Below the pieces are notes generated by a model. That model had not been told where the DNA came from, ran no database searches, and saw nothing but the letters and a program-made list of their open reading frames with translations. DNA of 64,000 bases from Neoceratodus forsteri (lineage: Eukaryota > Chordata > Ceratodontiformes > Ceratodontidae): NCBI GenBank assembly GCA_016271365.2, contig CM057456.1:610271501-610335500 (forward strand). Direction: 5' to 3'. The translations under genes and the position numbers were made by a program. Positions 32,793-44,460 of the stretch are shown piece by piece. The stretch's first letter is position 1. Each line of letters starts with the position of its first letter.

Positions 32793-33562
32793 TCAGTCTC
32801 TCTGAAGTCCTGCTACCCTGGTCCCTGTACCTACCACTTCCCTGCTCATGTTTAGTGTGAACGACACCAAGTGGTGGCCACTCCCAGCCAGTGGGTCTGC
32901 CACCCCCACCTCCCTTACAGCCTCCCCATTGGTCAGTACTAGACTGAGTGTATTCCCCACTCTAGTTGGCTCAGTGACCATCTGTGCCAGGAAGCAGTCC
33001 TGGAAGGCATCCAGAAGTATTTGCTCCCTAGCACTTGCGGTGGCTGGGGCACCCCAATCCACTCCTGGTAGATAGAAGCCCCCCATGATCACTGTGTTAT
33101 CTTTCCCACACACCTTCCTAAATTGCTCCACCAGCTCCCTGTCCAGGTCTTCCCCTTGAGTCGGTGGCCTATATACCACCCCCATCCTGAGAATCCTGTT
33201 CTTCATGTCCTGGAATTGCATCCACAAGTCCTCCGTCCTACCCTGCTCCCCCTCTTCCCTTGCACACTTTATCCCTTCCTTCATGTACATCGCTACCCCT
33301 CCCCCTTCCCTTTGCCCCTATCCTTCCTGTAAGTCCAAAACCCTATGATCATCAGGTCCCAGCCCTGGTTTTGGCTGGCCCATGTTTCTGTGATGGCAGT
33401 TATGTCCACAATCCCTTCTGCCAATACAGCCTGTAGTTCTGCTGTTTTATTCCCTAGGATCCTTGCGTTCAAGGATACAGCCCTCCAAGATGTGCCCTTA
33501 CTCTCCTTACCCCATTTCCCACCCTTCTCAACCCCACCCTTCGATCCCCTTCCTGCTTCCAA
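32793..33562 (-). pseudogene. CR1 (minus) endonuclease domain
   Basis: N-terminal frame 33,293-33,562: VSLNARILGNKTAELQAVLA, DITAITETWASQNQGWDL. C-terminal frame 32,793-33,290: GVVYRPPTQGEDLDREL, VIMGGFYLPGVDWGA (GDFN degraded to GGFY), EPTRVGNTLSLVLTNGEAV and SGHHLVSF (GDH block as GHH). A frameshift at about 33,290 separates the halves. The substitutions at the GDFN Asp/Asn and GDH Asp would abolish metal-dependent cleavage. Confidence 0.9.
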
Positions 33563-33849
33563 CCCTGTTTGTACGGGGGTAAGCTCATTTGACTCCCCTC
33601 TCCAGAGACCCTTCCCTCCAGCTTCCTACTCGCCACCCCGCCTAGTTTAAATTGACCTTTGTTGCTATGTATTCTTCTAACCTCTGTTTAACACCCCTGC
33701 TCAAATGTAATCTGTCCCCTGCATACAGATCCTTATTGTCCCAGACACTGTCCCAGCCTCCCACTAACCCATACCCCTTGGATCAACTCCAATCTCCCAG
33801 CCAACTGTTGAATTCATCTATCCTACTCTTCCTTACCGTACTTGCCTGG

Positions 33850-34070
33850 GCACTGGGAGTTCCTCAGAGAAGGCCACTGATCTTCTACCTCCACACACAA
33901 CTTACCCAGTTCTTTGAACCTCTCCCTTACCACCTCTACCATTTCTCCTGCCATGTTATTCATAGCCACATGCACCACCGCATGTCATTTGTGCCTTCCC
34001 TTCTTTGCGCACTTGAGAATAGCCTGACCTGCTTTATCCACCATCAACCCAGGTACAGACACTACCCATA
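33850..34070 (-). pseudogene. CR1 (minus) ORF1 esterase remnant
   Basis: Minus-strand frames around 33,900-34,050 give MAGEMVEVVRERFKELGKLC, next to a degraded GTND-like block (AMNN). This corresponds to the SGNH hydrolase helix after block III in the plus-strand copy (SLLEIQAWFQELARVC). The flanking region to 35,100 is C/T-rich and corresponds to the linker and N-terminus without a legible frame. Confidence 0.55.
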
Positions 34071-35100
34071 CTGTATGTGACTATGTCTTTGCCCTTTAAT
34101 CCCCTATCTGACCCCTTTTAGTATAAATCACCCAGCACTAGTACTCTCCCTCCTCATTTTTCTTCCCTCACCCAATCTATCCTTCCTTGTACCTGTTCCA
34201 AGAGTCCACCTTGCCCTGCACATTTGCATCCCTAACTATATCCTCTACTCCACCCCAGCCTCCTCCCCAGTCCTGCCCCTTCCCCTAATGCTCTCTTTGC
34301 CTGACTTGTCCCCCTCCCTACCTAGAGCTCTCTCATCACCAGTACCATCCCTCCTCTTCGCACCAGGCCTCCTCCTCTCATCCCCCTCCTGTACTGTAAA
34401 CCCCATGTCCACCCTTTCAGCTGGACCCTTTGTTCTCTTAATCTTGCCCCCTTACTCTGGCTGAGAGCAGTCCCCTGGGCCTTCACTACCCCCTCTCCCT
34501 ACTGCCCACTCTCGAAGATCTCCCCCCACCTCACCCACCATTGTAGTCAGCACCTCAAACCTATTTCCTGTTGACACTGTACCTCTGTGTATTGCTTCCT
34601 TCTTACTGCCCCAAGATCTCCCCTTGCTGCCGGCCTCCCTGTACTCCTTAGCCCCATATCCCCACCTCCTCCCTGCCCCTGGGTCAGCACTTATGCTACT
34701 CCATGGTCCAGAATTCTTGCTACTCTTAAGAGATAGCCATTCTGCTCTTGAATTCTTCCCCCTTCCATAGCCATTCTGCTCTTGAATTCTTCCCCCTTCC
34801 CCTGCCTTCACCACCTACCTTCAAAGCCACTGTACTGCTGCCTCCTACCTCCTCAGCCTGTGGTAAATTTGGCATCCCCCCAGCTTCCATAGTATGTTCA
34901 TCCAGACAGCCACCATGCATCCATTACAACCCACTGTCCTTCCCAACTTTGTCACCCTGTCGTCCTGCTGACCCCTGTACCATCCTCTCATCCCCTGCCA
35001 CCAATCCTCCCCCATGATGGCCAGTTCCCCCTCCTGTAACCTTCACCAGCATGTCCCAGTCTCATGCTTCCAACTGTCACCTGCCTGCTCCTAAACTTCC

Positions 35101-36340
35101 ACAATATAGTGTTAGGGATCCCTCTTGAATTTCTTTAGGACTCCAATACTCTCCGTAGACGTGAGTAATGCAAGAAAGTACCCCCTTAACTGTATCGCAG
35201 TACAACATTTTGGAATAGCTTTACTATATCCAACACACTGTTTGGCACTTAGCGTATCCCCAGTCCTTCTCCATGTAGTCCTCCAATACTTACTGGTCCT
35301 GCATATGTACTCCCTGCCTATCACCTATCTCCTGCCCCCACACACCCCCTTGCACTGTTGGCTATTCCATGGAATACCCTTAGCAGAATTCACACAATAA
35401 TAGAAAAACAGTTCCTCCCTCCCTAAGACACTACAAGATTCATGCCCGCTATTACCTCAGAGCTACCTGACCCTCCCCACAATTAAAAAATAACAATCTC
35501 CAACATTAGACACTGTAAGATATTAATGGAAAAACTCATATCAGTATAAAAGTCAGAGTGAAATCCCCTCCATAAGACACTATTATCCCAGAGCTACCCC
35601 ACCCCCTCCAACATTAAAAATATCAATCCTCACCATTGGACACTGTAGGATACATTGCAAAAACAAGCACACAACAGTATAAAGGTGAAAAGTAAGAATA
35701 GCCTACAATACATTATAAATCTGCCATGAAATTATTAATATGCCCAAAAATTTGTTTAATTTTGTGTAAAAAGCACAAATTCTTGATACTGCTTCCAGTC
35801 TGATCTTTTAGTGGTGGATCTTTAAACAGCCCATTCATGGCACGCATCGTCAGTAGTTTTCTCATCCTGCAAGCAGCCAGTATAGCAGAACATTGCGTCA
35901 CACGTCATACAGGAATTAAATAGTGATTCTTTCTAAAATAAAACAGCATAGAATGACAGATGTTTACAAAAGTGTAATGTCTTTCACATCAAATGGGTTA
36001 TCATCACAATGTCTTATTTAGCCTCTTCTCCTTTTTTATGTGCTCCTAATTTAAAAATCGAGGAGGACTCTCTTTGTAGCAATCTTCCTTCCAGGTCTTC
36101 TCCCCTTGGTCCTAGACTGATTTTTTTCTGAGCCCATGAACTTGAAACTGTGGCCTTCCCCCCACTTTACCTATATGAGTTGTGTGGTTGTTCCATTCAG
36201 TCCTAGCTTGCCATACCTGGAGTGGCTGTTTGAGTTCTCTATCAGGTAGGGTCCCAGTGGCAAAGTCCAGCAGGTTGTGGCAACCATGGCCATGCACCTA
36301 ACAAACAATGCAACTGCATGGTGTGCCACAAGCTGTTGGG
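35101..36340. other. Non-coding; two-unit tandem repeat at 35,415-35,690
   Basis: Two related units of about 140 and 120 bp run head to tail: each has 'agacact', 'cagagctacc', 'aacattaaaaa', 'cactgtaggata' and 'cagtataaa' in order. The rest has no recognisable feature. Confidence 0.5.
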
Positions 36341-36351
36341 ATGCCGTGCGC

Positions 36352-36812
36352 CAGTCCCTGGTGATCTAGCAGACCTCCCCAAGCCCAATCCCCTGTTATG
36401 TACAGTTAACACAACCCTGGTGGTCTAGTGGACCCCCACCACAGCAGGCAGTGTATCCTGCTCCCCCATCCTGAACACAAGCCAGCAACTGGCACCGCCC
36501 ACTGCTCACCACCACAGCCAGCAGCCGACTGAGCTGTCAGTGATCACATACAGTATTCAGTATGTGCTCATTAATTGACAGCTGTCAATCAATGAGCATG
36601 TACTGAATACAGTACACACTCATTGAGAGTTCAGTCAGCAGCTGGTCGCAATGGTCAGTGATGGGCTGCTCATTTTCAGGATGGAGGAGTGGAGTGGTGG
36701 GACACTGCCTGCCAGGATGGGGGGGTGTGGGGCTCCACTAGACCACCAGAGTCGTGTTAATTGTACATAACAGGGGATCAGGGCTTGGGGGGGGTCCACT
36801 AGATCATCTGGG
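36352..36812. repeat. Large foldback: 225 bp inverted repeat arms
   Basis: The axis is at 36,581/36,582 in the perfect palindrome TTGACAGCTGTCAA (36,575-36,588). Arms extend about 225 bp each side, with shared outer words 'cccctgttatgtaca' and 'ggtggtctagtgga'. Some gaps of 10-20 bp occur between arms. No coding content. A foldback-type mobile element or an inverted duplication. Confidence 0.85.
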
Positions 36813-36970
36813 AATGTCTAAACTGACATAATGGAAGTTTGGGACTGGAAGAGTCCACTAGATCACCAGGGAATGTCTAAATTGACATAATGGGGGATCG
36901 GAGCTGGGGGTCCACTCAACCACCAGGGTTGTGTTAATTGTACATAACTGGGGGATTGGGGCTGGGGAGG
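36790..36970. repeat. Tandem units next to the foldback
   Basis: Three partial copies of the foldback's terminal unit follow: 'tccactagatca', 'gggaatgtctaa', 'tgacataatgg' and 'gggctgggg' recur with a period of about 65 bp. They extend the right end of the inverted repeat, which the left end lacks. Confidence 0.75.
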
Positions 36971-37001
36971 GGGGACTGCGGCACATTGCCGCAAATAGCT
37001 C

Positions 37002-37016
37002 AACTCTCCCAGAGGG
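37002..37016. repeat. L1 #2 left TSD
   Basis: The 15 bp 'aactctcccagaggg' recurs exactly at 51,053-51,067, straight after the A-rich tail. Confidence 0.93.
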
Positions 37017-37186
37017 GGGAGATCACATGATGTCAGCAGTGCCCTAGCAGCCTGGCTCAGGAGCTCCTACCACCCCACTTCACTTATCCTTTTAATTTAC
37101 TAGTCAAAACTTGACTTTGCTCTCAATATTGGCTGATATCAATTGGCTATTGCTTACTGTCGCTGGTAGAATCCTTTTCACATCAT

Positions 37187-38131
37187 CAGCAGAGGGACTG
37201 GAAGGAAAGGTATGCCTCTTTGCAGATGACACAAAGATCTGCAACAGGGTTGATACACAAGGAGGCGTGGAAAGGATGAGAAGGGACTTGGCAAGGTTGG
37301 AGGAATGGTCAGAAGTATGGCAGCTAGGATTCAATGCAAAGAAGTGCAAAATAATGCACCTGGGAAACAAGAACCCAGGGGAAGATTACACAATGTTGGG
37401 AGGTAGTAACAACAACAAAAAAGGAAAGGGACCTGGGGGTAATCATATCAGATGACCTTAAGGTTAGCAAGCAATGTGAGAAGGCAGTAGGGAGGGCTGG
37501 GGGGTGTACTGGGATGCATAGGGAGAGGCATCAGCAGCAGAAAACAGGAAGTTGTTATCCCTCTGTACAGACAGTTGGTGAGACCCCATCTGGAGTACTG
37601 CGTCCAGTTCTGGAGACCCCATCTCTGCAAGGACATAGACAGGATAGAGGCAGTCCAGAGGAGGACAACTAAAATGGTGCAGGGTCAGCAAGAGAAGCCG
37701 TACGAGAAGAGACTAAAGGAGCTTAATATGTATACCCTTGAGGAAAGAAGGGGGGGACATGATAGAAACTTTTAAGTATCTCAGTGGAATCAACAAGGTC
37801 CAAGAGGGTGGCATCTTTCAGAAAAAGAGACATGCAAGAACAAGGGGACACAGTTTAAAGATGGGGGGCGGTTCCGGGGGAATGTGAGGAAGTATTTTTT
37901 CACAGAGAGGGTAGTGGATGCATGGAACAGCCTTCCTGAGGAGGTTGTGGGGTCTAATACTGTGGGAGAATTCAAGAATGCATGGGTCAGACATAAGACA
38001 ATTCTTGTGGGGGGTAGAAAGAAATAGGCTGTTGGTTAACTAGGATCTGCGGCCTATACTGTAGGTAGGGAACTGGGCAGACTAGGTGGGCCAAGCAGTC
38101 CTTATCTGCCATCAAAGTCTATGTTTCTATT
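37187..38131 (+). mobile_element. CR1 LINE copy c (5'-truncated)
   Basis: Same family as copies a and b. Begins 'agcagagggactggaagg' in the RT just before motif C (LFADDTKIC, near 37,217), continues through the thumb in two frames (37,111-37,455 and 37,575-37,775) and ends at 'tctatgtttctat'. Inserted in the L1 #2 5' UTR, directly before ORF1. Confidence 0.92.
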
Positions 38132-38149
38132 GGCATCTCAGCCGCCACG

Positions 38150-39009
38150 ATGGAGACAGACATGAAGCAGGCCCCACTCTGCCATACTTCTCCAGCCACA
38201 CCGGAGAAGTCAGTGAAAAAATCAAAAGCGCAAAGGCAACAATCCTCCAAGCAAACCGGACCTCTGCCATCCGCCGTGCCCTTAACTGAGGATCGACTTC
38301 TTCAGGAACTGGTCCCCTTCAAAGAGAATTTAGCCGATATCTCTACCAAACTGAAGTCACTCAGAGAAGATATGGGGGACTTGGGATGTAGGCTCGGGGA
38401 CTCCGAAGCTCCCATTGCTTCATTAGAGGGCTGGCAGGATAAAACAGACCCAGAGATCATCAAATTGCTACAACGGATCAACAAATTGCAGTTCAAGACT
38501 GAAGATTTGGAGGGCCGGAGCTGCAGGAATAACTTCCTGATTTTTTGGCTACTGGACTCTGAAGAAGGCCCTTCTCCCATCATCTTCCTGCAAAAGTTGC
38601 TAACCAAAGTGGTAGGCCCCTCACCACATAACACTACCTACATGCTTGAGAGGGGTCCACCGCTCCCTTCGTCCCTGACCTCCAGACAATGCCCCCCCCC
38701 CCAGCCTATCATTATCAAATTCCTTAATTACCTAGAAAAGCAACATGTATTGATGAAAACAAGAGAGCGTCAAGCGATTTTATGGGAGGGGAAACACCTT
38801 TGCATCACCCAGGTTGAAACCTGACCAAAAAAACAGCTGCCTTCCACCTGATGATGAATAAATTAATCACTGCTGGCATTAAATTCAGAATGGCCTGTCT
38901 GGCACGTCTACAAGTTTTAGTGGCTGGCTCCTGGCTCTCATTCAATACACCAGATCAAGTTAATAAAGATCTGACCTCCCAGCTACCTGACCTCTTCAGG
39001 ACCATATGA
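38150..39009 (+). pseudogene. L1 #2 ORF1 (RNA-binding chaperone)
   Basis: Starts at ATG 38,150 (METDMKQAP). The N-terminal third is low complexity and basic, then a coiled-coil heptad-like region runs over 38,300-38,500 (ISTKLKSLREDMGDL and following). An RRM-type core starts at LEGRSCRNNFLIFWL, matching the L1 LENRSRRNNIRI block. A TGA at 38,822-38,824 and an A-run indel just after break the C-terminal domain, which continues in another frame as LITAGIKFRMACLARLQV to the stop at 39,007-39,009. In L1, this protein trimerises and coats the L1 RNA. Confidence 0.88.
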
Positions 39010-40215
39010 ATAACACAGGACATTCCCTACCTTTTCACCCTTACAAGTCAGAAAAAGGGTACCTTTGTATGATTTCTCAGCTTTTTTTGGGGAATTTTAT
39101 GGTCTTGGCTCTTTTGATACACTGCTGGCCTCTCCTTGTGGTGGGGTTTCTTTCACCCACTCTCCACCATGGACAGACGCTACCCTGGCTGCCAATTTTC
39201 TGCAGGACTGACCTGGATCCCTGGGAGACTCTGCTAGTTACAGGCTCCGATTCAAGGAGTAGTATGGAGCAGCTAATCTAATTCATGTCCCTGGGGAACA
39301 GATATTCTGAACCGGTGTTTCAGGAGGGGAGAGACTAGTCCTGTTTTGTTTATGACCCTACCTGATCCACTTCGGACCAGACCACAAGCCTGACTCTCTG
39401 GGGGGGATCTGAGCCATCCTGCTCCCATTATCCTCCTCATGTAGGGTCTATTAGAACACATTGGGGGCAGGAACCTGGTCTCAGACGATTAATAACTCTG
39501 GAACTCACTGCTGTTTGCTCGTTTATGAGATAGCTGGTTGCTAGCGTGGTCAGCTTTCCAGTTGACCCACCGGGTACTCCCCTCCAGGCGGAGAAGTAGC
39601 TAGATTGACCAGCTTACCCATGGTTAATCGCCTCTCGACAGTCTGACTCTCCCTATCCCAGGCAGCTTCTCCTTATCCTCAATAGCTTTTTCCTTACTCC
39701 AGAATCGATTCCCCTTCTCCCTCTTTCCTTGGCCTTCTCGGCTCTTCTCGCATAGGGTGAACAGCAGCTCGGCCAGACGCTACTTTCATCTGCAGGTCAG
39801 CTCCTTCTGGTAGGCCTACTTGCTCACTGTTGCTGATTATGTTTTATTCTGTGAAATTTGGGTTCTGTTTTTAATGTTAGTTGGGTGGGGGGGGCTCGGG
39901 CAGGAGTTGGTGCCTGAGAGCTAGTGTGCATCATGTACCGGTTGGTTGGGGGGTTGGCCCTGATCCTTCTCCATATGAACTTGCCCTCTCTCAGCATTTT
40001 CCTCTAAGTTCATGGCCTGAGGCAGTACGGGAGGAGTGACCTTTTTCAATTCGACTAAGTCTCTCCCATCCCCCCCCCCGAGATTCCCCTTAATATTTTG
40101 GCTTCCATACCCTTTTTAAGTGTGGCCCTACAGTTTAAGCTACTCCTGATCCACCTTATGATTTGTTTATTAGGGTACTGGGTACTCAGGAGAGCCACTG
40201 TATGTAGTTCTGGGG
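39010..40215 (+). other. L1 #2 inter-ORF region
   Basis: About 1.2 kb without a recognisable frame before CR1 copy d. It continues at 41,159-41,537 up to the ORF2 start. Its total of about 1.6 kb is long for an L1 intergenic spacer, so further unrecognised insertions are possible. Confidence 0.5.
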
Positions 40216-41158
40216 ATAGAAACATAGAAACATAGACTTTGACAGCAAATAAGGACCACTTGGCCCACCCAGTCTGCCCATTTCCCTACCTACTGGATAA
40301 GCTGCAATTTCTAGTTAACCAACAGCCTACTTTCTGCAACCCCCCACTATAATTGCCTTATGTCTATCCCATGCATGTTTGAATTCCCACACTGGTTTAG
40401 ACCCAACGACCTCCCCAGGAAGGCGGTTCCATGTATCCACCACTCTCTCCGTGAAAAAAAATTCCTCACATTACCCCCGAGCCGTCCCCCCTCTATCTTT
40501 AAATTGTGGCCCCTTGTTCTTACACATCTCTTTTTCGGAAAGATGCTACCCTCTTGGACTTTGTTGATTCCCTTGAGGTACTTGAAAGTTTCTATCATGT
40601 CCCCCATCCCTCCTTTCATCAAGGGTATACATATTAAGCTCTCTCAGTCTCTCTTCATATGGTTTCTGATGCAGACCCTGCACCATTTTAGTTGCCCTCC
40701 TCTGGACTGCTTCCATCCTGTCTATGTCCTTGCGTAGATGAGGTCTCCAAAATTGCACACAGTACTCCAGATAGGGTCTCACCAACTGTCTGTACAGAGG
40801 GATAACCACTTCCCTTTTTCTACTTGTGGTGCCCCTTCCTATGCATCCCAGTATCCCCCTGGCTCTCCTTACTGACTTCTCACATTGCTTACCCACCTTT
40901 TGATCATCTGATATGTCTACCCCCAGATCCCTTTCCATTTTTGTTGTTGTTAGTACCTCCCCTGCTATTGTGTACTCTTCTCCTGGGTTTTTGTTTCCCA
41001 GGTGCATTACTTTGCACTTCTTTGCATTGAATCTAAGTTGCCATATGTCTGACCACTCCTCCAACCATGCCAAGTCCCTTCTCATCCTTTCTAACCCCCC
41101 TCGTGTATCAACTCTGTTACAGATCTTTGTGTCATCTGCAAAGAGGCATACCTTGGGG
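40216..41158 (-). mobile_element. CR1 LINE copy d (5'-truncated, minus strand)
   Basis: Begins with the inverted octamer tail 'gaaacatagaaacatag'. The minus-strand thumb ORF 40,546-41,085 is 179 codons long: LRFNAKKCKVMHLGNKNPGE, RPYLEYCVQFWRPHLRKDID, RRATKMVQGLHQKPYEERL. Ends in 'gatgacacaaagatctg'-type motif C sequence. Flanked by a short duplicated 'tggggata'. Inserted between L1 #2 ORF1 and ORF2. Confidence 0.93.
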
Positions 41159-41537
41159 ATAGGGGTTTGGGGATTAGGGTTGGGTGGGATGCATTACAAC
41201 ATCCTTATGGCACTGATATCTTAACACAGGGGATCGGGCTGGGGGATTTTATGGTGACTATAACTGAGTGTTTAAGATTCTGGTTTTCAGGGTGGGGGGT
41301 GGTGACATAAGCGGGAGGATGCTCCATCAGCACAATTTAGTCAAAGGTTTAACCCATAAATATTGTTATATTTCATCATGGCAATTGCCTCTGCACTGGC
41401 TGTTTCAAAGTTTTATTGTTCTCACTGCCAGTGTTAACTGGTGGATGGTGGCAGGAGGAGTTGGGGTGGAGGAAGGGGGAATGGATTGTGTCCTGTTAAT
41501 GTTATTTACTGCACTATTTTTACTGCTTACTATGACT

Positions 41538-43214
41538 ATGGCTAACAATATAATTAAATTCCTAACTTGGGATGTTCGGGGAGTCAGAGAATGGCTCAGA
41601 AGGTACCAGATGCTCAAGCACCTTTCCTTATTTCAAGCCCGTATTACGCTTCTTCAAGAAACACATCTTCTCCCTCAAGAGGCTAATTGGCCATGCAGGC
41701 AAGGTGTCAGCCAGGTGTTCGCCTCCGGCGAATCAACTTTGAGCAAAGGGGTAGCCATTCTAATAAACCATAATGTCTCCTTTCAAATGGACCAAGTCAT
41801 CTCTGATCCATTGGGAAGGTATGTCTTTTTTAAGAGCCTGTTAGATCGCCAAGAGGTGACTCTGGGTAGCGTTTATGGCCCAGTGGGAGGAGACCCTGTT
41901 TTCTTCATGGAGCTGGCAGACAAGCTTGCCCCTTTCCTTTCATCCCCTTTAATTGTGGGTAGTGACTGGAATATTCTACCCACACAGGATCTCGATTGAT
42001 CCACTCAAACTACTAAACCTCTCTCGTCAGCGCAACAAGCCCTAGGAGATTTCATAGAGTCACTGGGTCTCTGTGACCCCTGGCGGGTTCTTAATCCATC
42101 TAGCCGTACCTATTCCTTCTATTCCATGGTACACCATACGTCATCTAGGTTGGACTACATCCTTACTAGCCTATCTCTTCTACCTGGGCTGTGTAATGCA
42201 GGCCTTGAGTCCACTGTGCTCTCAGACCATGCTGTGGCCTGGCTACTACTTACCCCTTCTATGGATTTACAATGTGACACTACTTGGAAACTAAACAACC
42301 AACTTCTCAAAGACGACTTTGTCATTTCCAGAATAAAAACCCTTATTCAGTCCTATACCGAATCCAATCAGAATTCAGTTCCTAGAGGCAGTCATGAATG
42401 GTGTGCCTTGAAATGCTTCTTACGGGGTGAATTTGTTCATCTTGCTTCTAAGCGGTAGAGACACCAGGAGTCAGAAGCCCTGTCTTTACTAGCTCAAATA
42501 CGATCCCTTTGACAGTCTCTCTCTCTCTCTCTTCTTCTCCCTCTCCTCTTCCCCAGATTCTTTAACTCCCTACTGTCCCTTCGGGACAAATACTTTGCTC
42601 TTTTATGGGAAATGGCAGAATATGCCATCTTAAAGACCCGGTCCAAATATATTAAACAAGGCAAAAAAGAAGGATGGCTGCTTGCACATCGCTTAAGGAA
42701 ACTAGAAAGCTTGAGCGTTATTACTTCCATCTCAGCCTCGGATGGTTCTATTAAAATGCTTCCCAGGGTTGTCGTTTTGGTATTTGAAAATTTTTACAGC
42801 ACACTTCATGGCCAGCGTTCCTCTCCTCCAGGTACCGAAGAGATGATGGCATACCCGGATGCCATTTTACTTCCCCAGCTCTTGGACCAACATCAGGCCC
42901 TCCTTTCCTCTCCTATCTCTCTGGCAGAGGTGGAATCTGCCATCAACAGTTTAGCACTAGATAAGGCGCCTGGACCGGATGGCTTCCCCTCGAATTTCAA
43001 CAAACTTTTTCTCAAGGAAGTGTCCCCTCTCTTACTTCATCTTTACCAATTTATGTTTTCGGCCAATGATCTGGATCCTTCACTTCTAGAGGCCACTATA
43101 GTTCTTCTTTTTAAGCCAGGTAAGCCCTCTTCTCAACCAGCTAGCTACCATCCTATTTGTTTACAAAACTGTGATATCAAAATTCTTACTAACATTCTTG
43201 CTACAAGAATTAGG
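41538..43214 (+). pseudogene. L1 #2 ORF2, endonuclease and RT N-terminal part
   Basis: ATG at 41,538 starts MANNIIKFLTWDVRGV (the usual iNv/G block has D-V-R-G). Then LLQETHL, GRYVFFKSLLDRQEVTLGSVYGP, IVGSDWNILP, TGA at 41,997-41,999 (a CGA codon in origin), YSFYSMVHHTSSRLDYILTS and STVLSDHAVAWLLL, ending the endonuclease. A TAG occurs at 42,456-42,458. The RT part (42,612 on) has LDKAPGPDGFPSNF and YHPICLQNCDIKILTNILATRI, where it is cut at about 43,214 by the hairpin element. The frame is otherwise kept throughout. EN would nick TT/AAAA-type targets; GDFN is altered to GSDWN. Confidence 0.9.
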
Positions 43215-43222
43215 AAAGAGAG

Positions 43223-43376
43223 AATACTGGATGGGCAACTATGCACAACCAGTGTGTTCTGCCACAGAGGGTTTCTGATTCCCTTTGACCTCGAGAGCAA
43301 AGCTCGAGAGGTCCATGGGAATCAGAACCTCGAAGTAGAAAAACACACTGGTTGTGCATAAAGTTGCTCATCCTGT
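43223..43376. repeat. Hairpin/foldback element, core family copy 2
   Basis: Inverted repeat: outer 'aatactggatgggcaact' pairs with 'agttgctcatcctgtatt', then 'atgcacaaccagtgtgtt' with 'aacacactggttgtgcat', then 'ctgattccc' with 'gggaatcag'. The core 43,290-43,308 is CTCGAGAGCAAAGCTCGAG. Inserted in the L1 #2 RT. Both flanks share 'agagaata' and 'tattttttata' with copy 1, so the mobile unit may be slightly longer than the palindrome. Confidence 0.85.
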
Positions 43377-43416
43377 ATTTTTTATAGTGTATAGTATTGT
43401 GTGATATACTTTTCAG

Positions 43417-44093
43417 CCGGTCCTGCCCTCGAGCACCCAGTGACCGCAGGGGCTCCGAGCCGCCAGCGGGTGGATGGCGACCACCAAGCCGAAAAGGGAA
43501 CCAGGAGGCCGGGAGAGACAGCCAGAAAGCTGGTCCTGCCCTCGAGCACCCAGTGACCGTAGGGGCTCCACGCCGCCAGCAGGCGGGCGGCAACCGCCAA
43601 GCCGAAAAGGGAACCAGGAGGCCGGGAGAGACAGCCAGAAAGCCGGTCCTGCCCTCGAGCACCCAGTGACCGAGGGGCTCCGAGCCGGCAGCGGTGGGCG
43701 GTGACTGCCAAGCTGAAAAGGGAACCAGGAGGCGGGAGAGACAGCCAGAAAGTCGGTCCTGTCTCGAGGCACCCAGTGACCGTGAGGGGGCTCCGAGCCG
43801 CCAGCGGGCGGGCGGCCACCACCAAGCCGAAAAGGGAACCAGGAGGCCGGGAGAGACAGCCAGAAAGCCGGTCCTGCCCTCGAGCACCCAGTGACCGTAG
43901 GGGCTCCGAGCCGCCAGCGGGCGGGTGGCGACCGCCAAGCCGAAAAGGGAACCAGGAGGCCGGGAGAGACAGCCAGAAATCCGGTCCTGCCCTCGAGCAC
44001 CCAGTGACCGTAGGGGCTCCGAGCCGCCAGCGGGCGGGCGGCGACCGCCAAGCCGAAAAGGGAACCAGGAGGCCGGGAGAGACAGCCAGAAAG
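43417..44093 (+). repeat. Tandem array, six units of about 113 bp
   Basis: Unit starts: 43,417; 43,530; 43,643; 43,753; 43,868; 43,981; the array ends at 44,093. Each starts like 'ccggtcctgccctcgagc' and ends '...gacagccagaaag'. Units are about 95% alike with small indels. The array is preceded by 'atacttttcag' and followed by 'gtacgggacagccgca'. GC-rich and free of stops in several frames, which creates 230-270-codon frames on the minus strand that are not genes. Confidence 0.95.
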
Positions 44094-44460
44094 GTACGGG
44101 ACAGCCGCAGCCAATCGGAAGGTGACCGCCAGCTGAGCCTTGCTTCTGATTGGTGCGCCTTCCCCATAGACTTTTGCTTTGCTTGCACCTCCAAAACTGG
44201 CCGGGATTTCTGCTCTTTCTTAGCTAATTTCTACAAAAAAGAGCTGTTTTTGCCTTTATTTCTGTAAAATTGTAAAATTTTTGCTGATTACTGTTTTTCT
44301 GTGATTACAGTCCTTTGGTGGGACTTGTGCTGGGCTGGACGATAGGCGCCTAACTCCCCCAGTCTTTGTTGTGCAATCTTTTAGCACCAGTTGCAGAATC
44401 TTTGATTGCTGCAATCCAAGTGCTTTTCTGACTGCCTCTCCTCTGTCTCCTCCTTTTCAG
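44094..44460 (+). other. Intron-like spacer between array and isolated unit
   Basis: 367 bp starting GTACGGG and ending in a strong pyrimidine tract with 'cctccttttcag'. It has the form of a GT-AG intron. Its start is similar to the sequence after the isolated unit ('gtacgggaaagccgca'). Confidence 0.5.

Larger units (their letters stand above)
30640..35100 (-). mobile_element. CR1 LINE, second family, near full length, minus strand
   Basis: Reverse-oriented relative of 14,953-20,480. The 3' UTR at 30,640-30,900 shares 'agacttgatagacc'. RT, EN-RT linker, EN and ORF1 remnants follow in order toward higher coordinates. The 5' limit near 35,100 is where similarity and the C-rich composition end. 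Many indels and stops. Confidence 0.85.

Noticed and set aside
43417..44093. CRISPR-like array
   Set aside because: Direct repeats of 113 bp have no spacers, and the setting is a eukaryotic LINE.
43210..44194. Three long overlapping minus-strand frames (233-270 codons) over the 113 bp array
   Set aside because: All three minus frames are open because the unit is GC-rich, lacks stops and its length is not a multiple of three. The proteins are the same repeat in three phases and match no family I know.
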